DNA from: Aquila chrysaetos chrysaetos
Lineage: Eukaryota > Chordata > Aves > Accipitriformes > Accipitridae
NCBI RefSeq assembly: GCF_900496995.4
Contig: NC_044010.1
Location: forward strand, 3,720,001-3,784,000
Direction: 5' to 3'
Length of the DNA stretch: 64,000 bases
Program-made: the position numbers and the translations under genes
Part shown: positions 12,901 to 22,132 of the stretch, in pieces
How the letters are laid out: every line of letters begins with the position of its first letter
Position numbering within the stretch: position 1 is the stretch's first letter
Notes under the pieces: generated by a model
What the model saw: only the letters and a program-made list of their open reading frames with translations
The model's database searches: none
What the model was told of the DNA's origin: nothing

Positions 12901-15900
12901 GCTATGAGAAGAGGCACCACAGTCCGGATTTGATCATGTCACAGTACCTTAATGTGAAAAGATGGGCACAGACTATTTAGCTTGGACCAAGCCAAGTGTT
13001 CATTAGCTGAAGTCTATAACACGCCTCTAGGATGCTAAGAATTAAGCATGAGGATCACTGTTCAGCCAGCATCTGGCTACAGATGTTGTAGCTATAAAGG
13101 CATGTTACATGCACCACTGATTGCGTTATGTCAGTGATCAGCGCTTCTAGTATGAATAGCCACAGGAAATAAACAGGCAGTTTAGATTGCTTACAGAGGG
13201 ATCAGCACCGTTACTGAAAGCAAATTTCCTGAGTCCAGTTCTGCTGAACAGCACCGGAGTAACCTGGACACTGGGGAAAAGAGCATTTGTCCAACAGACT
13301 TTGCTTAAGTAGAAGTCCTTCTACTTAGTTCCCACCACCCCATGCGGGAAAGCTATGGGCAGCTGAGGTTTCCTCAGGGTATTACTTGCCCTATACACAT
13401 CTTCAAGCACTTTCTCCTCCAACTTATGCACCTTCCCTGTATCCAATTTTCCTTGATAGTCTAGATATATTGCAGGTGCTGTAGTAGAAAAAGATTTTTC
13501 CCAAACAAATTTCTAAATGTTCTGAAAATCTGGGTTGCATCTTGGTTGAACTGAGGGTGATGTTGCTGCAGATCCTACCCAAATTCCTAAGAAAGGAGCA
13601 ACACCTTGGGTATGAAGAGCCCAAGAACTACTTAATTCTATCTTCAATGCAGGTCTACGTCATCACTGCAATGGGCTAAAGGCTCCCTGATTTTGGAGGG
13701 GTTTGTTGTTTTTTAACTTCTGACCATGTGAGTCAAACAAACAGCCTGTGTGTGTGATGGTTCCCTCTATCAGCTGCAGAAGACAGACAGTCCCGTTATA
13801 CCTGTCCCCACTAAACTCACTGGAGAGGTTACAGGAGATAATCGACTTCTCCACCAGCTCCCGGAAGACGATAAGCACTTTGGCTGGAACCAGATCACCT
13901 TCGATGTTCACATCCGTTTCATGCCACTGCTGAAGGCTTTTTGAGAACTGCTCCACCTCTAGCCATTGATGCAATTCCTCGGGGTCCCGTACGGAGGAGA
14001 GGAGCTTGGCTCCGTGCACGGTGTAATAACGCCAGTGCCGTACCTGGCATTCCCTGTACCCGGCCAGGCCACGCAGAGGGACTGTGATGAGGAACTGGCT
14101 GGGTGCTAAGACCTAGGAGAGTGCAGAGAGATTGAGAGAGGAGACGAAGGCACATCCATGAGCCTGCAGTAAGGAAAAGAGGGTTAAGGAAGTAAGAGGT
14201 AAAACTGTGGGCTTTGGAGAGAAGGAAAAGCCATGGCATGGCAGGAGCAATTGAATACAGCCAGGACCTGTTCCATGCCTGTCCGAGGGTTACTTTGGAG
14301 GCACGCAGACTAAAAGAAAATTGTCTTAGGAGGAGTCTGATGTGGCAGCCATGGCCCACAGAAGACAAAAGCGCACTGACTGATTTGCCACGACACCTGC
14401 TACAGTTTCCCCCATTCCTTGTTATTTCTAGCCTGCAACTGCATGAGATGTAATAACTAACAGCTTCCAAGGAGCACGAAAGCATCAGAGAGCATGTTTT
14501 GAGATCCAGCAAAGGGAAATAAAATAGTGCAAGTTATGACCTCAGAATAGTTACTAGAGATAAGCCTAGAGCTCAATAGTAGTAATAACTATGGCAAAAA
14601 GTGCACTTTTCTGACCTCTTTCAAAGTCCACTACAGACTTTAGTAAAATAAGGCTATGGCCCATTCATTTTACAAGCGTTTCACTCCGCATGACTGCCCT
14701 TTAAGAGGCAGAGACGTGAGGCAAGTGACATGCCTGAGCCTACCACAGGCAGTGGCGTTCTCAGAAATAAACCCAGGTCTTGGCCAGCCATACCGTATGA
14801 AACTGCACCTCCCGCTGAGCAGAAGCCAGAAACGGTGTAAGGATGGAAACAGTAACCGATGGATAACAAACCCACGAGCAGGCTTGTTTGCAAGACAATA
14901 ATTGGCCTCACTTTGGGAACGACCATTTTCCAACAAAACCAGCGCTGAACCAGTATTTGCAAAGAGTGAATGAGGTGACACAAATACCATGAAACCTCCT
15001 ACTGGCCCAAGGCATAGCCAGACATCTCCAAACAGTGGTTTGGAAGCATTTGGCAATCGTGGCTCCAGGTATTCAGAGAGGGTGTTCAAACTCCTTCAGA
15101 CTTGCCATGTTGACTCAGAAGCTTTTCAACCCCGCTTGCTACCAAGCCTAATTTACATTGGCATTAATAAGGTGAAGCTGCTGCGCGAGCAGGATGTGAA
15201 GCGGCGGTTGTTGCTGCAAGGTGGTTACCTCGAGGTGAACGAAACGCCCTTGTCACTCTCCTGTAATAATCCAAAACATTCCGGTGGCCTTCCTGGTAGC
15301 TCAGCTCATTTAAAATATTACTGCAGAGGTGCCAGGGTCCTGAGGGCACTAACAGGCTTTGATGGTCCTCAGCAGCCTTTCTGGAGCTTCTATTCACACT
15401 TTCTGCCCGTGGGTCTGGGACCCCCATTTCAGCTCAGTGCCGGTCTCCAGCCGTGTGACGGCCGGTTTTCTCTGCTCCCTGGCAAGCGATTTGAAATACA
15501 AAAGATGGCCAGCCAGAAGCACAGAAATGGCAAAGGAAACACCAGAAAGCCCTTCTTTTGTCAGATATAAACCACCTGAAGGCAGGAGGATACTGGAAGG
15601 ATGACCCTGCAGACCAAGCTGACCCGCACAAGTCCGGTTTGGTGAGGCTGAGAAATCCTGTGAGCAGCTCGGGAACAAAGCGCTAGGCTCCATAAGGAAA
15701 AAAGACAATGACTGTCATGCAGTTACTGCTCATCTCACTGCCTCGGCCACATTTGCAGATAAACAACCATTTCTTCCCGTACCAAGACGCTGACTTGTAC
15801 GCACTGGCACCCAACAGATTTTAAATGGAAGAGCTGCAGGTGTTAGGCGAGTGCCTTCACATACAAGTCACAAGGCTCCTCTACCTGGGGCTTACCGGGA

Positions 15901-18900
15901 ACCACCAGAAATCACAAGGCTGGGGACGGCACTGCAAAGCTGGGCAGCTGGCGTCCTCTTGGCCTAAACAAATCCCAGTCCCAACACCTATGGTCTTTCA
16001 CACGGCGGTCTTACGCGCCATATCCAGACCACGGGCCCCAACAAGTCACAGGCTTGAACAAGAGCCTCAAATTCTGCGGTGTGTAACTTATGGCCAATTC
16101 TGCTATATTAAAAACCTGCCTGCAGTATGCCGGGCCAATTAAACACAGCCTTATTCTTGCGATCCTGGCCAGGATATCCCAGGGGGGCAGAAGCATTAGG
16201 TTAGAAATAAAATATTTACGCTTTCAGCAAAAAAAGCAAGTTTCTTGCAGGGAGGATGAAATAGCCATGGGAGGATCGGTTAGGCGGATAGAGTTGTCTG
16301 AAGAAGAGGGCGGGCGAGGAGGAAGGAGGCATACGGACCGGCAGGCACCAGGTGGCAGGGAGGCTTTGTACCTGGATGGATGGGTGGAATGGGCGCTTCC
16401 CCCGAAGCATAGCTGACCACTTGGCCAGTAAAGCTGGCTGATCCTGAGAGAAGCAGAAAGGAAAACAAGAAGTACACAGAACAGAAAGAAAGCATGTGCC
16501 GGGTCATTCATTCACAGAGCAAAGCTGCAAGCTTCCTTTGAGCCTATTTGTTGAAGGATCCCCCCTCCCCCAGATTACAGAGTTAAACACTTGGCAATGC
16601 CATTGGGCAGTGCTGTACTAATAATTACTCTTGATGCTAACCTGCTCACTACGCCTTACTGAAGCCTCCACAGCTTTTGCATCAGCCCTGCACAGTTTAC
16701 AGCTGCAAAAATGGTGGGCCACAACTAAAACAAACACTTAAATGTTTTAAAAAGAAAATATTCCATTTTGTCCATCTGAATTTTATTTCAAGTTTTTTAT
16801 TAGAGATTTTGACTTTTTGTCCCCTGGGTTGCAGAAAAACATGGAATATCTAGAGACTTTTCTTAGGTATTACCCACTCAGCCCTGCATATTTAGAAGGA
16901 GACTTGTAGCTTCTCAACAAATCTAGACCTCCTCACCGTGTTAAATTAATTCCTTTTAACCAGAAGCTGAAAGTTCTGAAAAGTCACTCTAAATTTTATT
17001 GACAGAAAAAAGACGTTGCAAAATTAAACACAGAATAGCTAATACATTGGCTTTCCCTTGACACAAGTCTCCTCTAGGTTGAGTTATGTCAGCAATGATA
17101 TTAAAGATTCTATTTTTTGGAAGCAGAAGAGCCCAAGCCAAAAAAAAAAATTTTCTTATTAACCCATTCTTTGCTGACCCATACCTACAGGACAAAGTTA
17201 GCCAGGCCCTCCCAGTGTGACTTCCACAGATTTATAGCACTGGGTTCACTTAAGTGTGAATAACAAATCTGCCACTTTTTAAGAAAACACATTCTGAGGA
17301 TTTCTTTTCAGCAGAAGTTGTTCAGATCAGCCTACCGTAATACCAAAGTACTGCTCAGAATAGATCGCCTTGGTGTTGTTCTGCTTTGTTTTCCAGAACA
17401 CCAATTTTACCCTGACCCTGCTCCAGTCAGACCTCATTAGCCAAGCAGGTTTGTTCCAGTATGAGAGGCGGATGGCAGACCATGGCACTAAGGAACACGT
17501 AGACCAGGATGCGGCACTGTTTTACATCACTGTGGTCATTCCTATTGGCAAGACCACAAGCCCTGGGGTACGTGAAATTCCAAAAAAGTTATAAATCTGA
17601 ATGTGTTTGTCCCCAGAGCAATAGCCACATTTCAGACTGGATGACTATATTCTGCCTCCACCTCCATACCCTTCCAGCAGCTTGATACACAGAGTTCTTC
17701 CCTTTCAATCCTAGACAGCTGCAAAAGTTGCCTCATGCTTCCACATGTTTGCTTTCGTAACTGGCTGCATTTCAGTATAAGGGTTGACATAGCTAGAGTA
17801 TGTAAACAAGTTCAGATGAAAAAGATCATTTTCATCTGAAGTTGCCATTGCTATGATTGTTTCTTATACCCTTACTCTAGTTGTTCTTCTGTTAAGTAGT
17901 CATAGGAAATAACCAGTCTTCTCCTGTTACAGCTGGGACAGGACTTTATTATTTTGGTATTTGATGGTCTAAAATGGGGAGGCATTTAACTTCTCCCACT
18001 AATAAGCATATATCTTCCCAGTAAAAAAAGAAGTTCCAATCCATGACCAAGAAAAAACATATTTTTCTGAAGAAGCTTTCTAATGTTCATAGCGGAAGAA
18101 GGATTTTTGATTTTTTTTTTCTTTTTTTAGTGAGGTGACAGGTTTTCCACCTGTGAAAAATATGAGTCATAGCTCATGAAAGCATGAGCATTTTTGTCTT
18201 CTTATGTTACTGCTGTACAAGTTTTTTCTTTCTGTCTCCCAAAGAGCTTTGGCTTCTGCTTGCAGATTGACAGCTCTGGCAATAGACGCTCTTTGTAAGA
18301 GCAGCAGCTGTAAAAAGAGGCTCTGCCTGATTTACCCAGCCCTCTCTGATGCTCCTCGAGTTGTAAGATGTCCACGAGTATGTCCCTATGACCCAGTCAG
18401 TCACTAAAACTTCCACAGTGAAGTGTCAACACATCGTCTGTGGCGTTTTGGGTGAAGTACCTGTCCATACAAACACTTGCGCAATGGAGAAATCACTTAC
18501 TGATTGCCTACAAGCTGCCAGAGAGTATATTAGAGCTCTTGTTCATACCTTAATATTCTCATTGTGAATGCCAGAGTTGGAGATCGCCTGGAATCGTGTG
18601 GCCTTATAGCTGATTTCTGTGGTCAGTTGCTGGATGATTTTCTGCACCTCCTCCACTGTTTTGGAAACCAGATAATGTCGCTGTTCTACCTGTCAGTTCC
18701 GAGAAAGACACTTCATATTACAGGTAAGTGCATTCTCTGTCTCTGGTGGGAAACAGAATCAATTTAAAGCATCCTGAAACATTTGTGCCTGTGCTGCACC
18801 GGGAATAAAATTTATCGTTCCCTGCGTGTTACAACCAACTTACCATGAGACAGAGCTGGTAAACACCAAAAGTCAGGTTGGATGGGGCTTTGAGCAACCT

Positions 18901-21900
18901 GATCTAAGGAAAGATGTCACTGCCCACAGCAGGGAGGTTGCATTAGATGATCTTTAAAGGTCCCTTTCAACCTAAACCATTCTGTGATTCTGTTCTAAAA
19001 CTCCTGTGTCCTGCTCGCTTAGCATCTTCTTCAGCATCTAAATAACACTCTTCTCCCTTTTAGAAAATACCACTGACAAGGACTTCATGAAAAGTCCTTT
19101 TGGACACCTTTATGTCACATGTTGACCTGTCAGACAACACACTTAAATGTGTTGAAATGTGTCCCCAAGCCCTGGGAGGTGACAAAAAAGATTCACTTCT
19201 TCACAACAACAGACCATACAATGGACTAAAAAGGACTGGTGCTTGTCTAAGATCAATTAACCAATGAATAGCAGTTGACTAACACTGAGCTTGAAGACGA
19301 GCAGAGTTTGAATACCTCCCCCACCAGCCAACAAAGTCAACTGTATTTTTACTAAGCCTGAATAGTTTTGGAAGTGGGAAATACATCAGACTGTAGTATC
19401 ATATTATTCCCTTTGCTGGGCTCTCATCTACCCTTGACATCCTGATTCTTTGCTATGCTAACAACACATAGTCCCTTATGTTTATATAATACCCTTTAAT
19501 TTCCCCAGTAATTCACCCTCCTCCTCCTCATTCCAATTCATCCTTGTCCTCCGAGACCAGTTTTAGCTAGCTTACATGTACCTTTTTTTTTTTTTTTTTT
19601 TTTAAGAAAATTTACACTGGAAAATTTTAGCCCATGCTAATTTTCACCTCATCTCAGCTTTCATTTACAGCACTTCTCCATCTATAGCTATAGCTATTTC
19701 CTCCACCATGTTTTTGCTCATCCAGAAGAAATCCTTAGAGCAGTCCAATAAGCTTGACTTGCTCAGCAAGATACCTAATGGTTTCTCAAACAAGCAAAAG
19801 GTATGAGCGGTAGAGAAAGTTGTCCACTTCTAAGAGCTTTTAGACACAAAAAGCAGACTTTTTCTGTTGAAAGTACACAATCGCTGTGGGTCAGATTGAA
19901 CAGAGATCTAAGAGTGCCTCTGTACGCATTGCTCACGCTATGTTCTCTCTAAGGGCCACCTGCTAGAAACACTTTCTGCCAGCTCCAGTATCCTGGGAGA
20001 ATCCATCCAACCCAGCCTGGCCTTATTTAATTGTGCCTTCATCACCTACTGGCTAGGCTACAGCGGTTGTCATGAAATCTTTAAGAGAGTATAGACTCTC
20101 AAAAAACCTATTAAGGAAGGTACCACTAAACACCTCTTTCTGCATGTACTCCTCATCGCTGGGGCAGGGATAAAAGAACAAAGGGCATGTGACAGATGGT
20201 GCTAACTTTTGCTAACCATAATTAGCTCCCTAATCATGCTATTGGAAAATATAACCTTCCTACAGAAGGGAAGGCATAAAAATCAGAAGACAGAACATGA
20301 GTGAGTGAATGCAGCTTCTGAAGAGCCAAGGCATTTATCTAAGATGTCTTTAGCACCAGCACAGACATGTTGGGAGAAGACACAGAATAAGCTCTTTGTT
20401 GGATAGCCGCTTCTACTACCTACTGGCATTCCCCTTACCAGGTCTTAACTTTGGAAATCATGCCAAAACAAATGCACAAAACCAGAACAACAAGGTCAGT
20501 TAAGGTTTTATTATGGAGGAAAAAAGCAGGACTGGGATTTACTGGGGATTGCTAAGAACATTCGTGTTTGTTCTTATCTACCCAGTCACATCAACTCCGT
20601 ATGCACTTGAGTTTTTCCTTTGCTGAGCGGCTTAAGGAAGAAATCTTTGGTATCATAGAGATTCATTGCACCAGGTGGTTGACTTATTTTCGAAAACAAG
20701 CAGCATTTGACAAGCAGCACTGGGGCTGCCTGAGGGTTAGGCAGCCTCACTTGGACAGGAGGCTCAGGAGTAGGCAGAAACTAGGAATCCATCAGAGCTG
20801 GAGGGTTGCTAGAAAACAGACTTTCTGTAGAACCTAAAATATTGGCAACTATGAGCCTCACTTAACTGCACTCTGCTTCTGTTCCCTGTACTTATGGCTG
20901 TCATATGAGCATCTTCCTGTGCGTGGCTTCCCTCTGTTCCCTCCTTTGTAGCTCCGCTTTATAAACCTTCAGAGAAGTGTTCGCTATTATAGCTTACTGA
21001 ACAGATTCTCATGGAATGATTTTTCCGGTGCACAACACTGCATGGCTGAAAACGAAAGTTCTCAAAGAAATACACCTACTTGTCACCAAAACATTTCCAT
21101 AGAGAAAACAAACCTTTCTTACCAGCCCCTTCATGGTACCAGAATATTTCTTCCTTTACGGAACAGAAAGCTTTACAGTTTTCCATTTTGAAATGATTTT
21201 TCACTTTGGTGTCTTGCATTTTGTTGGGGAAAGCAGACTATAAAACAGGACCTAGCTAAGTACTGTGATGAAACACGTCAGCTTTAAAAAATGTTATGGC
21301 TCACTTAGAGTTGCTTTTATTAAACAGTATTGTTTCATTGATGATTTTATTCTGTTTTACTTCATTTCATAATGGGAAAAAAAAAAAGTGCTGGAACATC
21401 TCATAAAATAGAAAACATGGTTCCAGCCTGCATGTGCTAATAAGGCATGTTATTTTAATCATGCTATATAGAGAAGTATCCTTAGCTGAGGTGACAGACT
21501 GATGGGTGAATTCTAACAATATCTGTCTCTCTCTCTCTCTAGTTCCTACATGCATCTTTCTTAGAGACAACCCCTGGTGTGGTTTCGGTCTTGTTTCTGT
21601 CAAGCCAAGACCACTGGACAGGGAGAGGGGAAGGACCTTTCCTTAGATTAAACGCTGGCAATTACAGCTAGTCTCATATCGGGAATTCCAGATCAGGAGA
21701 AAAAATTCAGGACATCTGAAGAAGAAGAGGACAAGCACCTTGGAAAATTAGGCTACCAGCTCAGATCCCTGATAACATTCTGCAACAGAAACCTAGAAAT
21801 CTCATTAGAAATACAGTTCTCATGAAACTTCACCCAGTCTTGTCTCAGAAATGAAGACAGCAGGCGAGCAACTAACTGTCAAGTTTGGCACCCTTCAGAA

Positions 21901-21996
21901 TCAACACCTAGTGTGGGAGACAGAAAATCTGGACAGATAAAGCCTTACCTTGCTCTGGATGTAGATTTCTACATCTTCATCTGTGAATGGTTTCAT
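6694..21996 (-). CDS. MAB21L3: MAB21L3, Mab-21 domain protein (six coding exons, complete)
   Basis: CDS: join of 21996-21949, 18689-18549, 14112-13821, 10938-10757, 9970-9776 and 6927-6694 on the minus strand, 1092 nt, giving 363 residues, the length I recall for human MAB21L3. The Mab-21 fold belongs to the cGAS-like nucleotidyltransferase superfamily. Family blocks seen are [10 protein letters not shown] (about residues 67-76), [11 protein letters not shown] with a following RWP (about 187-207), GGCRMKCF (254-261) and TCEKYP (292-297). Residues 69 and 71 (Q and L) sit where MAB21L1 has the acidic E-F-E pair, so catalysis looks unlikely. In Xenopus the gene has been linked to multiciliated-cell and ionocyte specification; nothing here tests that. 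The start ATG has an in-frame TGA upstream and matches the human N-terminus. All introns are GT-AG with matched phases. SLC22A15 lies upstream in the same orientation, as in human. Confidence 0.95.
6928..9775 (-). other. MAB21L3 intron 5
   Basis: A GT-AG intron. It contains a short CT run followed by 16 T at about 8567-8593 and otherwise nothing I can identify. Confidence 0.7.
9776..9970 (-). CDS. MAB21L3: MAB21L3 coding exon 5
   Basis: This exon encodes residues 222-286 and is phase 0 at both ends. The acceptor is TGTCCACAG and the donor CAG|GTAGG. It carries the blocks [13 protein letters not shown] and [12 protein letters not shown]. The GGCR.KC signature is shared across the MAB21 family (MAB21L1 has GGCRKKC). 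Confidence 0.95.
10757..10938 (-). CDS. MAB21L3: MAB21L3 coding exon 4
   Basis: This exon encodes the end of residue 161 and residues 162-221. It starts two bases into a codon, completing the Ser codon begun in exon 3, and ends in phase 0 at AAG|GTGAAC. It contains [24 protein letters not shown] and [13 protein letters not shown]. These align with the beta-strand and 'PA...P..W' region of Mab-21 proteins. Confidence 0.95.
10939..13820 (-). other. MAB21L3 intron 3
   Basis: A GT-AG intron with a perfect-consensus donor (GTGAGT at 13820-13815). It contains a two-copy 32-bp tandem duplication at 12209-12272 and no other recognisable element. Confidence 0.7.
12209..12272 (+). repeat. Two-copy 32-bp tandem duplication
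   Basis: The unit beginning TTCCAAAAGCATTGCAAT occurs at 12209-12240 and again immediately at 12241-12272, followed by a further TTCC. The copies differ at two positions (GGGG versus TGGG, and CTACC versus CTAGC). It is probably a local replication-slippage duplication inside an intron. Confidence 0.95.
13821..14112 (-). CDS. MAB21L3: MAB21L3 coding exon 3
   Basis: The largest exon, encoding residues 64-160 plus the first base of 161. The acceptor is CTCCTAG in phase 0 and the donor A|GTGAGT in phase 1. It carries [31 protein letters not shown] and [20 protein letters not shown]. This exon includes the positions that hold the metal-binding acidic pair in active nucleotidyltransferases; here they are Q69 and L71. 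Open frame continues past the donor to 13663, but phase and homology place the boundary at the GTGAGT. Confidence 0.95.
17392..17561 (+). other. Exon-like open segment, unassigned
   Basis: A plus-strand open frame (17370-17594) runs antisense within MAB21L3 intron 2. A T-rich tract ending in CCAG precedes base 17392 and a GTACGTG follows base 17561, so the segment between could be spliced as a 170-base exon. The translated middle ([18 protein letters not shown], then an aliphatic stretch) reads like ordinary protein, but I do not recognise a family and no neighbouring exons are apparent. It could equally be chance or an old inserted fragment. Confidence 0.2.
17807..17844. repeat. Inverted repeat (hairpin), 15 of 16 bp paired
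   Basis: The 12-base arm TTCAGATGAAAA (17811-17822) is followed after six bases by its exact complement (17829-17840). One G-G mismatch on the outside is then followed by three more pairs (CAA with TTG). The stem is shorter than a typical microRNA precursor. Confidence 0.9.
18549..18689 (-). CDS. MAB21L3: MAB21L3 coding exon 2
   Basis: This exon encodes residues 17-63 and is phase 0 at both ends. The acceptor is AACTGACAG and the donor AAG|GTATGA. It contains [19 protein letters not shown], an amphipathic helix matching the N-terminal helix of Mab-21 proteins, followed by [17 protein letters not shown]. Confidence 0.94.
18874..18994 (+). mobile_element. CR1 LINE 3' tail fragment
   Basis: A 120-base fragment of the CR1 3' end in plus orientation. 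It has the typical CAGGTTGGATGGGGCTTTGAGCAA and GATGATCTTTAAAGGTCCC segments and ends with the CR1-type TTCTGTGATTCTGT tail. It sits in MAB21L3 intron 1, opposite to the gene and about 185 bases upstream of the exon 2 acceptor. Confidence 0.93.
18995..21948 (-). other. MAB21L3 intron 1 (remainder)
   Basis: This contains a 21-T homopolymer at 19583-19603 and a short CT repeat at 21525-21540. I see no additional coding exon. Confidence 0.6.
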
Positions 21997-22132
21997 GGCA
22001 AGATGGTCTTCGCTGCTCTCTAAAGTGTGAATTCACTCTTCACTCGTTCACCTGCCTCTGGAAGTAGAGGGATACTCAGAGCAAGCTGCTCAGAGCCTTC
22101 TTGCCCTGTGAAGCTCGGGTCACCTAATTCCT
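21949..22132 (-). CDS. MAB21L3: MAB21L3 first coding exon with 5' UTR (CDS 21996-21949)
   Basis: The ATG at 21996-21994 begins [16 protein letters not shown], aligning with the human MAB21L3 N-terminus, and the exon ends at AAG|GTAAGG in phase 0. Upstream in frame there is a TGA before any other ATG, which fixes this start. A strong splice acceptor (a long pyrimidine tract ending TTTATCCACAG) abuts base 22132. The exon probably starts there and carries about 136 bases of 5' UTR, with at least one non-coding exon further right. Confidence 0.85.

Larger units (their letters stand above)
14113..18548 (-). other. MAB21L3 intron 2
   Basis: A 4.4-kb GT-AG intron. It holds a near-perfect hairpin at 17807-17844 and a plus-strand exon-like open frame within 17370-17594. 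It also has T-rich runs near 18110-18128. Several ORFs between 14.6 and 16.5 kb show no conserved motifs and I treat them as chance. Confidence 0.6.

Noticed and set aside
13919-14512. 197-codon minus-strand open frame
   Set aside because: It is an alternative frame over MAB21L3 exon 3 and its flanking intron. The real exon reads in a different frame with full homology.
15164-15708. Cluster of overlapping open frames on both strands in MAB21L3 intron 2
   Set aside because: The frames overlap on both strands, carry no conserved motifs, and no set of splice sites gives a consistent exon. Moderately GC-rich intron sequence has fewer stops.
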